Positions 33,213 to 45,035 of a DNA stretch of 64,000 nt are shown here, in pieces. This DNA comes from Roridomyces roridus. Taxonomy: Eukaryota; Basidiomycota; Agaricomycetes; Agaricales; Mycenaceae. Positions within the stretch are counted from its first letter, which is position 1; each line of letters opens with the position of its first letter. The stretch is taken from assembly GCA_029378245.1 (NCBI GenBank), contig JARKIF010000001.1:3100001-3164000 (forward strand), written 5' to 3'. The translations under genes and the position numbers were made by a program. The notes under the pieces are model-generated. The model saw nothing but the letters and a program-made list of their open reading frames with translations. It did no database searches and was not told where the DNA came from.

Positions 33213-34445
33213 GCGAATTGGTGGTCATTTCACGACAATTTACGATTTATTGCTATCTAATGTTCTCGAAATCAATTATTTTTTGGTTGTGGTTGAAAAA
33301 TCCATCATCATCACAGTGATGAACTCTTTTGATTGATGTGATGCGCTCCTTGCTTCCAACTTCCATCGACTCAACCAGCTTTCGCATGCGCAATCGCCGT
33401 ACGGAGACTGCGGAACATGGGACCGCTTGGCTGTTGAACTCTCTCTCTCTCTCTCGCTCATCGCAGGCCCTCCTATGCCCACTTGCCACCTGGCAATCGC
33501 CATCCATCCCGCCTCTCCTGTGATCTCAGCCCGGGCAGAACATCAATGCTACTCTGAAGCAATCTATTCTGGTTCACGGACTACGTTTTATTTACTGTTG
33601 CGTGCCCTTGCCCGAGCTTGCCCGTCGGAACGACACATCCGACGGCTACAGTGGTAGTAACTGATCTTCTGTTGAGTACTCCTGTGTCAATCCTGTGTGC
33701 TCTATTCGAAGTGAACTCCGGCCGTACGGCCGTCGCAAGGGACACCATCACCTCATGCGCGGCTCTTCTTGCTACAAGTTTGCTTGCCACTCAGAATGGA
33801 CGGAAACCTTGTGGAAACCTACGAAAAACTCGGCAAACAATCTGTTTGATGCTGTAATTTCTTTCTTTTCTTGCATCTTCCCGAGTGCGAAGGGCTTCCC
33901 GCTGCCGCTTTTGCTTGCATTCAAGAACTGCCTCGCCTCCTTGTTTGCTGCGCCCCGCTGCGTAGAGATACCATCTCTTCTCCTACCAACTCGGGCTCCT
34001 AAAATAATTCTACGTCAAGAAGCCATTAAGGGTCGCCTAGCGACGACTGTAAGTTCCCGCTGTGATGAAACCTATTTTTAGGATTGTAGGCGATTCCTCC
34101 AGCCAACCAGAGCAGGCGTGCAACGAGATCCTCAAGGGAAACTGATCAGCTGCCTTACCTATATAATAACTGCCGAAGTGAATGTCCTGTTTCCACCCCC
34201 CCGCTCCTTCCCAGCTCGACGCTACCCCCCGTTCCTTCCACTCCTTCGCAGTGCGTTGGTCCACTTCGGCAGTGCGTTTCATTTTGTCCATCCCAGTAAC
34301 TCTCTTAACCGTTGGAACGTAGAGTCCCTAGTTGTTCTTCTCTCCCTGGCTTCAACCCTCGTCCTTCCCCCCACTTCCCAAGTACGTCGCTTCCTGTGTT
34401 CACAGTCGAAGCAGGTTGCTTACCCCCCTTCTAGATTTCTACGAA
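33213..34445. other. Intergenic; CT microsatellite
   Basis: About 1.2 kb with no gene. A (CT)8 run lies at 33439-33454. The last 300 bp before 34446 are pyrimidine-rich (CCACCCCCCCGCTCC, CTTCCCCCCACTTCC), as often seen just upstream of strongly expressed fungal genes. Confidence 0.5.
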
Positions 34446-35280
34446 ATGAAGTTCACCGCCGCTCTCTTCGCCTTGATGGCCATCACTTCCGTTGCCGCGG
34501 CCCCCGCTGGCTTGAAAAATGCGCAAGGAAAGGGCGTCGCCGCTGTGCAGGGTCTGCAGGCCGCCAAGGCCTCCAAGGCGAACAAGGGCGCTGCCTCCAA
34601 GAACAACAACGTGGCGTCGAGCAACGCGACCGCGACTGCGACCGGCACCGACAGCTCGGCGTCTGTCTCCTCGGACAACAGCACCGACACCTCTGCGTCC
34701 TCCAGCTCGGACAACAGCACCGCTGCGTCCTCCACCTCGAGCGCCGATCCCCCCACTCGCTCCCGCGCCTGCGACCAGGGTGACCAGTCCCTCGCTGCCG
34801 GCCTCCAGGCCATGGTTGTCGTCGGTATCGGCGAACAGGCAGCGGTTGCCACCTTGCAGAACACCACGGACGCGGCGGATTTCGCCACCGGCCTTACCCG
34901 TCTCAACCAATTCATCTCGAGTAATGAATTCGTTTTGTCTTCATATGGGCTGCTCATTGATTATTCCTTTTAAAGCCCAATCCCTCCAGCTCCAGATGGC
35001 CCAGGGCATCGCCGACGACGACAGCTTCGCCCAGACTCAGCTCGGACTTGTGCGTTACTGTTCCATTCCCATGCAAGACTATTCCGGCTAACCTCATCAG
35101 CTCGCCACGTCTCAGACCTCTCAAGAGGGCTTGGCAAAGGGCCTCGTTGACGCACAGACCTCTGCGAGCCAACTCGCTCAGCTTCTCCAGAGCTTCCAGA
35201 CTAGCACTGGCAACGCCCAGGACGGTGCTGGGCAGGCGGTTATTGACTGCTTCCTCCCCCTCACCGCGGTCTCCGGTTGA
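34446..35280 (+). CDS. Secreted Ser/Thr-rich protein, unknown function
   Basis: Exons 34446..34920, 34976..35049 and 35101..35280 give 242 residues. Residues 1-19 (MKFTAALFALMAITSVAAA) are a signal peptide. Residues about 40-105 are a Lys/Ala then Ser/Thr/Asp/Asn-rich linker with repeated DNST units, likely O- and N-glycosylated. The C-terminal domain (RACDQGDQSLAAGLQAMVVVGIGEQAAVATLQ... GLVDAQTSASQLAQLLQSFQTS...VIDCFLPL) is predicted helical with one Cys at each end that could pair. The pyrimidine-rich promoter hints at high expression. Similar small secreted proteins are common in Agaricomycetes but their function is unknown. Confidence 0.8.
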
Positions 35281-35476
35281 GGGTCATTTCGTAGTTTACC
35301 GAACGTTTGTTGATACCAGAAAAGAAATACCATTCATACTTGCCGCCCTGGGGCGGGTCAAAAATAACGTGGGAGCATTGATCCGCTTAGTGATGCTCTG
35401 ACTCTGGTGCTTCGGCTCCGTCATCGCCACGCCATAAAGGCAGCGCCCGTCGGCTCACCTCTCTACCTGTACGCCC

Positions 35477-37690
35477 ATGACCTCCTCTTCTATCAAGTTA
35501 TCCGCTCAAGAGAGCCGTACGCTCCCTGTTCAAGCCCTTCGCACGCCAACTCACCCTCTACCCAGCCATCAAGGCCGTCACGGTCTACAAGTCGCGCAAC
35601 GCAGAAGTCGTCCGTATCTTCCAAGTCGCCCTGCAGGTATAGCTTACTCTACATCTCCCACCAATATTCCATGTCCTAAATCTGAATTTTAATCCCCATC
35701 GAGTCCGGGAGTAACAAAATCGAGATAACTGAGTTGCCGAGCTGCATTGACACTCATTCTGTCCGAGTCTCCGGTCTTGGTGATGCCAGATTATTCGATG
35801 TCGTCTGCACCACGCGCGACAAGTCCAAGAAACCGTCCGAAGCCGTCCGCGCGCTGAAAGCCAAAAAGGCGGCGCTTCACAGTGAACGCCGTGTCAGAGA
35901 CCACGAGTCGGACCTCCTCGTCTCGTATGCAAAGACCATGACCGCTGAGCATGTCCCTCCGAAGGAGATCAGCTCCATCCTGCAGAGCTTTGTCGACCAT
36001 GGACGCAAGAATATTGATGCCGTCGCAGAGTTGGACGAGAAGCTCGCGGCGCTTGACCTTGAGATCGAGGCTGAGCAGCAGAAGGAGACGTTCAAGAAGG
36101 GTCTTACCACGGGCGAGGTTACCGTCGTCGTGGGCACCGACTCTGCTATCCATGTCGACCTCAAGCTTACCTACAGTTCGTCCCATTTTCCTGCATGCAT
36201 CTATTCCAAACTGATTCCCTTCTTTGCAGTCGTCACCAATGCGTCCTGGGAGAGCACCTACGAGCTCCACGCCGAGACGGAGACCAACAAACCCTCTTCA
36301 TCCGTCTCGCTCCACTACCGCGCACGAATCCTCCAGAGCACGGGCGAAGACTGGAACGACACCTCCCTCACCCTCAACACCGTCGCCGCCTCTACCTTTG
36401 CGAAAAGCATTCCGTGGCTTAACCCCGTCAAAATCCGACCTCAGACGCACGGCTGGAAGCCACAGCAAGCCGGTCGTAATGGATTCAGCCAATTCACCAA
36501 TAACAATGTCACCCTCAACTCGAATAATCACCAGACGCAGTCCATCTTTGGCCCGCCATCGTTTGCTAAACCGGCTACCGGAGGGCTTTTTGGTGGGCCG
36601 TCGGCGTTTGGTAGTAATAGTAATACGCTATTTGGTGGAAACCCATTGGCGCAGCAACAGCCACAACAGGCCGCTGGGTTGTTTGGTACCGGTACGTTTG
36701 GTACCAGCGTCCCTCAGCCACAGCAACAAGTACCCCTCTTTCCGCCGCAGCCTCCCGCGGGATTATTTGGTGGCTCCGGTACCTCTCAGCCCCTTCCAGC
36801 CCCCACACCACCAACTTTCGTCCCAGCGGCGGCACCCTCAGAGCCGGATGGCTTGGATGATTTCGAGGAAATCGCCATCCCCGAAGCACAGGCGGGTACC
36901 ACGACCATCGTCAACGAGACCCCGCTCGCTATCTCCTATTCCGTGAAGGGTATGACCACTGTCCCTTCCGATGGCACAGCCCACCAGGTCTCGATCGCCA
37001 TACTCCCCTTTGATGCCAAGATCTCGCACATATGCACTCCCCGCTTGGATCCGCGCGTCTACCTGCAGTGTCATGTCAAGAACACGAGCGAGTATCGCCT
37101 CCTTCCGGGCCCTGTCAGCGTCGTACTCAACGACGGGTTCGTCTCCAAGACTTCCATCACCGTAAGCGATCCTACTTTTCATTCCTCCCTCCTTCGTCAA
37201 TTGACACGCAATCCAGGAGATCAACACCGGCGACACCTTCTCCTGCACGCTCGGTGACGACGTCGCGACCAAGGTCACCTACGCGCGGAGCTCCAAGACG
37301 GTCACAGCGCAAGGCGGCGCCTTTCAAGAAACGCTCAACAGCACCACATACAACACCAAGATCACGATCCACAACAAGCACCCGTTCACGCTCGCAGACC
37401 TCGTCGTACGGGACGTCATCCCGACGTGCGATGACAAGCGCGGGAAGGTGCTTTTGCGCAAGCCGGATGGGCTGGCCGAGGCCAAGGCGGACGAGGTCGT
37501 CAAGCTCAAGACGCCGCCGGGTGTTGGGGTGTGTTGGGGCAAGACGGCGGATGGACGGCCTGGGGAAAAGGACGGGCGGTTTGAGTGGGCGTTGAATGTC
37601 GAGGCGGGTGCCAAGGCTGTTTTGGAGGCAGAGTGGGAGCTCAAGGCTCCAGCGGATGTGGCGTGGGTCGAGTCGGTGTCCAACGTGTAG
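35477..37690 (+). CDS. DUF4139/DUF4140 protein with nucleoporin-like FG repeats
   Basis: ATG 35477 gives MTSSSIKLSAQES, then a 49-nt intron (GTACGC...CCCAG) leads to PIKAVTVYKSRNAEVVRIFQVALQ, a second intron to SGSNKIEITELPSCIDTHSVRVSGLGDARLFDV. This is the DUF4140 N-terminal region, followed by a coiled coil. After another intron, YIVTNASWESTYELHAE...SLHYRARILQSTGEDWNDTSLTLNT starts the DUF4139 domain, which resumes at VKGMTTVPSDGTAHQVSIAIL and ends WVESVSNV. Between them, about 36540-36790, is a Gln/Pro-rich insert with repeated GLFG/LFGG units. Fungal DUF4139 proteins are widespread but poorly understood; bacterial relatives are called mucoidy-inhibitor A-like. Confidence 0.88.
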
Positions 37691-37803
37691 CATGCATACA
37701 TACATTCATAATTGTACAAGGATAAAAAGGATTGCCATTCACACTACTCCATCGCTGCGAATTGCGCATTGACCAAAGTCCTGAGAACAGTTAGATGTCG
37801 GGC

Positions 37804-40136
37804 CTATGTATTAAAATTAACACGAACATGCTTGGTGAGGCCTTCGGGCTTTGGCAGAATGTCCTGAGAGTGTGAATAAGTATCCACGGAAGACCTCAGC
37901 AGGAAAAGAGGGAGGTATTACGTGAGTGAAGATGCCCGTGGGTATAGCCATGGTGACGCAGGCGTTCGGAGAGTCCTGGATAGAGCTTAGCGAATGCAAG
38001 GGCTTGAGCAAACAAGTACGTACGACCAATGCCCCGACGTGGCTCTCAACGGGCGCTGCAGAGAGCAGGAGATCTAAATATCGATCAGCAGCTACCGCCA
38101 CGACGAGGTGTGCTACAGACAAGCTTGTTCACGAGCTGAAAAACAGAACGATTAGTTTGGCGGGTCTTTGGATATTCAAGCACTCACTGTATCCGACCTA
38201 TCCATCCACCGGGATCAGTTACCGTGGAATGTCTCCGAAGGAACAGGCCCACCTTCTTCAAGTACTCGATCGCATTCAGGGCAGCTTGTTTGTAGGCCAC
38301 GGAGCTGCGAGGATTGTCGGACGAAATCTGAGAGCCACAAGGCGGTCAACTCACGCGTCCATGTTGTACTGCTTTCCATCCCCATCTGCAGCACTGTTCA
38401 GCCACGGTAAGAGGACTGTCGATCACACATACGGTAGTCGACACTGATTCCCTCGAAAATGACCTACACGCGCCTGTGTGTCAAGACCATCCGATGCAGA
38501 GAAGAAGAACGCACCTTGGACGAGTAGAGAGGGTCAACAGGCGATGGCTGGAAAGCTGTTATTCAAGAGTCCGAAGAGAAGGAAAACTGCAGACTAGAAA
38601 GATGGGTTGCTTCAAAGCAAACTTCTCGATACCGCCTTTGATGACGCTGGTGCTGAAGGTGATGATTCCGGCCTGTCCTTGGTAAGGGCGGGAGAAACAC
38701 GATAGTCGGGCGATGCTGACCATTTCGATTGCCCCGCAAAAAGACATCTATAAAGGTTAGGCTTGCCTACCACGGACCAACGAATCGTACCTCGCCCTGC
38801 GATTGTATCAGCATTCTGCCAGGACCGGAAAGGAGCACTCACGTCACCCTGCGAGAAATGCAGATCCCCAACGGAAAAATTCGCTCCTTTGACAAATACA
38901 GGGAAATAGCAGCGCGATCCTCTGGAAAGGTTTTTGATCTACCGAAAAAGACAAGTGAGCTTTCCCACCAGAGTAGAAGCAGGATACCTACATCGCAATT
39001 CCCACCATGCTCACGACCAGGAACGGTCCGCGCGCCCTGGTCAGCAATGCGCTTCATGACATCAGGTGCGATGTCCTGTCCGACGTAGGCACCGATCGGC
39101 TCAGGAGGGAACGCTACGGGAGGGACAGCGTTGGGGTGCGCTGCGATCAGCTCGCCCTCGCGCTTGTTCCAAGTCGCCAGCAGCTCCGCGGAGGGTGCGG
39201 TACCAATCAAGCCAGGGTGAGAGACACCAGCGAAGCGCACCCCGGGGATGTGACGCGAAGTAGCGTAGATTCCTGACCATACATATTCAGTGGATGAGGC
39301 GATTAGAAAAGTGTCCCCAACGAACCGTGAAAGTCCCAGATTGCCTTGGCTGCCTTGCTATCGAATTCACGAGCGAACAACCCACCGCCGTTATTCAGCT
39401 CGAAAATGCCCTGTATGTAGGTCAGTTTTATCCGTGCAAGGGAAGAAGGCTACGGACGGTATAACCCCATGGCATCTTCTCAAACGGTGTCACATCGAGA
39501 ATATCAACGACGAGGCAATCGCCTGGCTCTGCCCCTTCGACAGCAATCGGGCCGGAAAGATTGTGTATCTTGGTCAAGTCGACATTCTTGACATCGTCGC
39601 TGTCTGCGATAATTGAGGACATGCCGGGGTTTGTTTCCAAACGCAAGTCTTACTGTCGTTGTTGCCGATTTGCGCTCCAGTCCAATCTTGAAGTGATAGA
39701 GTGAATTAAAGAGACGAAGAGCTGATTGGAGACGTACCAACACATTCGATTTTGAAGACCTAGACAAGACTAAGAACAAGTCAAGCAGGATGTCGAACAC
39801 GCACTTCTCCTGGTTTCACAGTCGCAAAAGGCGGGATCTCCGGGCTGCCGTCGTTCCTTGATTATATTCCCATGTCGACAGTAGGAGCAATACGCACTGC
39901 CAGCGATTATGGATTCCCTGTGCTCCGTCAGTTCCTGCTCGATTCAGCCAGACGCAGCACATACCTTCTGTTGGTCTGCAGGACTGTGCACGTTCTCAGA
40001 TAAGAAAGAGGGACACAGTAAGACTCACATGAAAGGATCGACCTGTTCATAATTCAGCCAGGGTCGTGCCAGTGATGCCGCGAGTACGCACCTGGATCAG
40101 CGTCGGATGCGGGACAGAGTTTGCCTGGGTCGCCAT
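37804..40136 (-). CDS. Formamidase/acetamidase (FmdA_AmdA family)
   Basis: A gene with about 19 small exons splices into one intact frame from ATG 40136 (MATQANSVPHPTLIQ) to TAG 37804-37806. Conserved blocks in order: IHNRW, EIPPFATVKPGEVFKIECVDWTGAQIGNNDS, DDVKNVDLTKIHNLSGPI, EPGDCLVVDILDV, GIFELNNGGGLF, KAIWDFHGIYATSRHIPGVRFAGVSHPGLIGTAPS, REHGGNCDIKNLSRGSRCYFPVFVKGANFSVGDLHFSQGDGE, CGAIEMAGIITF, VAYKQAALNAIEYLKKVGYTREQA, LSAAPVESHVGALVDSPNACVTMAIPT. These match the FmdA_AmdA family, which hydrolyses formamide or acetamide to ammonia and the acid, a nitrogen-acquisition step. Usual family length is about 400-420 residues, as here. Several exons are under 30 nt. Confidence 0.9.
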
Positions 40137-40355
40137 GGAGGAGAAGGACTAGGGGAAAGGGAGGCAGAGCCACTCATGGGAAGCGAAATAGGCTAGATAA
40201 GACCGTGGCGCCCCGCTTCTCATGCCAATCTCTGAGAGAAGATCACGGGTTCGTGTGGGGACAAATGATATGATATTCAGTGGGAAACAATCGAATGATA
40301 AAGGAAAGCAAAGTTCCTATGCATGTCGAAGTACAGAGGGGGACGTACGAGGGTC

Positions 40356-42262
40356 TTAATCCACTCGCTTCACGACGTAACGCTCCCAGCTAGGAACACC
40401 AGCGCTGCTTCCGCCCATCGCCTCGAGCATGCGCCTCATCTCAGCCTCAAGTATACCCTCCTTCTCCCGCGGACTCGCGCCATCCACGGAGATTCCTCCC
40501 CTGCCCTTCCCCTTGCCTTTGCCCGACCCTCCGTCGGCATGGCGATGCTCACAATGATGGTGATCCGCCTCGTGTTGATGGCGTGCACATACATGATGTC
40601 GATGCGAACATGGAGGCGGCGCTGGCGGCGGTGCTGGTACGAGGACCAACTTGAGCCGTCGCGCGTCCATTTGCGTTCGCGCAAATGGGGGCACCTTTGG
40701 TGATTTTGGTCGAGGGAGCCCGAGGCGAGCATGGAGCTCGGCTAGGGCAACGCCAGAGTCGTGCGACGAAGAGGATGTCGCGGGCTGCTCGGACGAGGGA
40801 GATGGCGGAGGTAGCAGAGCGGCGAGCTCTTGCATTCCTTCCGTGTTTGATGGCTGCAACTTCAATAGTGCCCTAAGATCTGGGCATTGTTATTGTCGTT
40901 CTTAAAAGAGCGGGATAGATATTTACCTCGAATTGCCTCGTCTGCACGCCCCAGCATAGTACGAGCTCGCGCCCGCCGGAAGTATCCCTTGCCGCTGCGA
41001 TGCTGTGACAGCGCTCGTGTACATGCGGACTCGGCTTCCATCCAACTGAAGTTTTGAAATGGATAAGCCCGTCCATGCAGTTAATGGATAACATACTTGC
41101 TCAGCTTGAGATGCGCGGCAGCCAGGTTGAGTTGGTAATGCGGCAACTCGGGCTCAATCTCGAAGGCCGCCTGATAGTGCTTGACGGCCAGCACAAAGTC
41201 GCCCTTGCGGAAGGCGACGTTGCCCTTCTCCTTCTCGCGCTCCGCTTTGATGTATCGCCATTCCATGAGCTCGCCAATGGTCATTTCACTCTCAATGCCA
41301 CCGTCACCCTCAGGGTCCTCTGGGTCCATGGCCCCGAAATCGAGGCCAATTTCCCAGATATCTTCCTCTTCCTCCGTCTCCCACCCATAGACCCCACTCC
41401 CACGCCCATCCCACTCCCTCTGCTTGCCCTGCCTCACTCCACTCTCTGCCTCGTCCGTACGGACGGTGCGTTCACAGACCTCGCCCAGATGATCTGTTGA
41501 GCAACCGCAATCGCACCACTTGCTCGTGAGCTTCTCCCGCAGAACTAGCCCATAACCGCGTACATCAAACTCGCAGGCGACGCGCCATAACGTCTGGGAA
41601 ACACGCTCATAACCAATCCGGACCTGATCCCGCCAGTCGGGCGGCCACGGCGGCTGAGCCTTGGCAGCGTATTTGCGTGAACAAGCCTCTTCGAGAGCAG
41701 CTTGCCCATCTTCGAGCGAGCCGAGATGGGGTGGTTTTGCAAAGGCCGGTGCGGGCATTGCCTCGAGTGCGTCGAGGTGGGTTTTAAGAGCGTCGTAATG
41801 CGGGAGCAGACGCAGCGAGTGCAACCCTCGGGTATTGCAGATTACGATGTTGTTGGAGATGGCAAAGTGCCGGAGGGCGGTGTAAGACCAGAGAACGCTC
41901 TTGGTCGCCACACGCTCGCCGGCCTGCCGCATGTCCATCGAGATGGCGGAACGGAAAAAGTCTTTGATCTCGTCGGCGTCCGAGTTGTGGGCGACCCAGC
42001 CAGGCCCTGCCAGTGCGACGCAGCGCATGACAAAGGTGGGAAGGTGAGTGAGGGCGACGGTGTAGAGGCGCGTCGAGAAGAGACGGGCTATGTCTTGTTC
42101 ATAGCGAATGAGCAGAATACGGGCAATAGCACGTTCCAGCTGGGAGACGGCAGTCATCGCCTGCGAGATGCTGCGGTCGACATGGGGGTCGGGCTTGTGG
42201 GCGGCTTTCCCGGGGGATTTCTTGGCCGCCCGCTTTTTAACATGCGAATATTTGGCGGGCAT
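40356..42262 (-). CDS. TPR protein with Cys cluster and His/Cys-rich C-terminal segment
   Basis: Three exons. The first (42262..about 41094) starts MPAKYSHVKKRAAKKSPGKAAHK and encodes a long helical region, a cysteine cluster KWCDCGCSTDHLGEVC, and a TPR pair beginning AEREKEKGNVAFRKGDFVLAVKHYQAAFEIEPELPHYQLNLAAAHLKLS. After a GTATGT...TTCAG intron, WMEAESACTRALSQHRSGKGYFRRARARTMLGRADEAI completes the TPR array, which resembles co-chaperone-type TPRs. The C-terminal half is Ser/Pro-rich with an unusual segment of His and Cys (CSHRHHVCARHQHEADHHHC) and then GKGKGKGRGG, and ends YVVKRVD. The His/Cys cluster may bind metal; that is inference. Confidence 0.8.
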
Positions 42263-42953
42263 GGTATAGACACTTTATGTGCTTTAATCCAGTCGAAGAG
42301 AAAAAATTCCTGTGTTCAGGGTGTGCCTGGAGCGCAGACTCCGTCGGTGAACGAGACCCACTCGACGCATTGACGCACCTCTCTACCTTTCTCTTGAAGA
42401 GAGGCTGAGACCCAGAAGACCCTCCACGTAGCTGATTCAGAGCTTTTAACGCACGCTCCGGACAGCAGTCGACCAGCGCTTCGCACTGCCCTGGTGAGAG
42501 TAGCGGTCAAGATGGAGACAGGCCTGAGAAGGGCAGGCGGTGTTAGCGGTGAGAGGTGAGAGCAACAACAGCCGCCGCAGACGGAAACTCGGTCGAGCGG
42601 CACGGTAGTGATGGCAAGCCTGCGTCTCACCCTCATCCTCGCAGAATTTACTTGCAACTCGATGCTCTGAAAACCATTATTCCGATTCGTACAACCAGGA
42701 TTCAGCTGCCAGTTATTTTCTCCTGGTACCATCAAGCATCTGCCGCACTAGGCGCTACAGCCCTACGAGTCGTTACCGAGGCCCAGAGCAGGGATGCCAC
42801 CACTCCAACTCGATAAGAATCCGACTGTTGTCCCCCGAGACGTGTTCATCGGCGTCCACACCGTCTATCTACGGCTTTCATGAAGACTGTCCGACCGTAC
42901 TAATGGCAAGTCCATAGCTCTAATCCCAATAAATAGTGGTCTATATGGCGCTC
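42263..42953. other. Intergenic, nothing recognised
   Basis: About 690 bp upstream of the TPR gene and downstream of the cupin-like gene. Only unsupported open frames. Confidence 0.5.
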
Positions 42954-43660
42954 CTACCACTCATGACGCCGTATGCACCCTCCGTCGTGCAGCACAGTGT
43001 GACTAGGCATAGCCCCGGCCATGGGCATCGAAAGCTGAGACGTCCCTGCCCTCCACAGCGTGCTAGACGCAAAGACCCTGTAAGTAATCCTGCGAAACGG
43101 AACCGAAAGCCTAATACTCACTTGTGTCCTCTGATAGTGAGGCCCTCGGCGTCCGCCGCAATCCAAAACTCTCCTGCGTATATGATATGTTTTCCTGTCA
43201 ACGTCGAATCCGACAGGTTGGCCGTTGGAAACGAGAGTTCTACTTGGCCGGTCAGGACGATGTTATACCTGCCACTCCCCGTCAGTCTTGGGGATAAATG
43301 CTCGAGGAAAAGTGCTCACTGTACACCGGGAGCGTGATGTGTCCCAGAATTTGTGTCCTGAGGGAACACCAAGTAGCTCGCATTCGCGACATTTCCCATA
43401 TGTGGATAGGACAGTGCACCGACTGTACTTCCGGTAGTATTCACGAGCCCTGGAGTCAATTCCCAGCATCTTGGGAATCTTTTGTCTCTTGCGACACCAC
43501 ACGAATGCAAGCTCACTCACTCGAGAGACGAGAGGTTGTTCTTCCCAACAAGAGCTGTAACGGTTAGGGCCCGCTCTGGAATCGATGCTTGTGGAAACTG
43601 TGCAGAAACAGCCAGCACAGAGAAGGTGAATACGGTCGTCCAGTGGGTTGCAGAAAACAT
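42954..43660 (-). CDS. Small secreted cupin-like protein
   Basis: Four exons from ATG 43660. MFSATHWTTVFTFSVLAVSAQ is a signal peptide. Then come RALTVTALVGKNNLSSLE, GLVNTTGSTVGALSYPHMGNVANASYLVFPQDTNSG, THHAPGVQYNIVLTGQVELSFP, GKHIIYAGEFWIAADAEGLTIRGHK and VFASSTLWRAG. The G-THH-APG...Y-V/I-L-x-G segment followed by IIYAGEFWIAADAEG resembles the two motifs of a cupin barrel with a possible His-His metal site. Four N-x-S/T sites. About 185 residues. It is the last gene before the zinc-finger gene that opens the candidate terpenoid cluster and is transcribed in the same direction; membership of that cluster is unclear. Confidence 0.7.
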
Positions 43661-44025
43661 GGCGGTGAATCAAGTCCGTGCTCTACTCGTGTGTTTTAAC
43701 TTTATATGGCCGCTGCCGCCCAGGCAACAGCCACACCGAAAAGTTTCAGAACGTCGGAGTATACTATTCCGCGAACATCCCTTGCTACCGGACAACGCGT
43801 CAACGAACGTGAGTTTATTGGCTGCCGCCGGCACATTCATTTTCATGCAGTGCGGAGATTGCTGCCAAGAGCGCTAACCATATGCAAAGTTGCAAACATT
43901 AGTGCAAACTGTACCTGTGCCTTGTGTCCAGAATCACACTATCCACGCGATCAAGAGCGAATCCACACGCGATTCGGCAACCTTATCTTCTCTTTTTCTA
44001 CAGCTCGATCTAATCTGATCTCACA

Positions 44026-45035
44026 TCACTTCGCCCGCTCCTTACACCTCATATTATGCTTCTCCAACGTCTTCTGCGAGGAGAAAAACTTTGCACACAA
44101 ATCACACTCCCACTGCTTTGGCCGCCCGTGTTGCGACACTTCGTGCCTCAATCGATCATGCCGACGCGAAAACGCGAGTACGCATCCCATCGTGCATGGA
44201 AACCGGGTCCGCGTTTGGTTGCTTTGTTTCCTGAACAAGGCGTGTCTGGGCAGTAGTTTGTGTCTGGGTTTGTGCGATTTGGGCTTGTAACCGTGTTCAG
44301 GCTCGGAAGTGGAGAGACAGGGTGAGTTTGTTGATGTATCGGAGGATTCGGACGCCACGGGGGAGAAAATGCCTTCGGAGCAGCTCGTGGTGTCCGAAGG
44401 CGATGGAGTAGCATCATTGTCTGGAGTTGTTGCGCAGGTTGCGAGCCAAATGCCGGCATCACCGTCCTGAAGCCCGACATCGGCAAGGCCCATAGGGATG
44501 TCCTCAAGCACTTTTTTGACGTTTGATGTTAATATTGACGTTGGGGTGTAGCGCCAGAAACTCACAGAGGTCCGAGCTGATTGGGAATGCTTCAAATTGA
44601 TTCGTTTTATGGGCTGTCAAACCCAACTCGGCCCTGTCGGCCAGGGTCTGCGACGGGTCAAAGAGTCCAGGAAACTCGAAGGATCCTGAAGTTATCTGGG
44701 AGAAGAGGTCAAAACGCTCTGCGCCGACCAATGTTGGTTCTAGAATTGGGCTCAAGGAACCTGAAAATTCCTGATCATTCATTTCGAGGTTTGCACGAAA
44801 CGAACAACGTACACAACGGCTGACGCTCCATTGACGCAGACATGGTGAGCCTCACGCCACTCGAGTCAGTAATAGCCGACTGGACGTGCAGCTTCAGCCC
44901 GTCCAGCTGCGGAGCTCCACCGAGAGCATCTGGATTGACTGAGCCCATCTCCAGAGAATCGATTTGACCATCCGAGCCGATTCGGAGGGAGATTTGCATG
45001 GTCAAAAGTGTTTGGATGGGGAGAGTGAGGGACAT
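44026..45035 (-). CDS. C2H2 zinc-finger transcription factor A (cluster regulator candidate)
   Basis: Three exons from ATG 45035 (MSLTLPIQTLLTMQISLRIGSDGQ). Introns GTCAGC...TTTCAG and GTGAGT...AAAAG join to RSLSPILEPTLVGAERFDLFSQI and LLEDIPMGLADVGLQ. After a Ser/Thr/Pro-rich middle and a basic stretch (HGYKPKSHKPRHKLLPRHALF), two zinc fingers close the protein: FPCTMGCVLAFSRRHDRLRHEVSQH (C-x3-C-x12-H-x4-H) and ECDLCAKFFSSQKTLEKHNMRC (C-x2-C-x12-H-x3-C). A close paralogue, B, lies at 55239-56341 in the opposite orientation. Both sit in a block with a sesquiterpene synthase and P450s, so a role as pathway-specific regulator is inferred. It is divergent from the MFS gene. Confidence 0.87.

Noticed and set aside
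33439..33454. CT microsatellite as a regulatory element
   Set aside because: Simple repeat far from gene starts; a similar run at 26018-26032 lies before the F-box gene, but no function can be argued.
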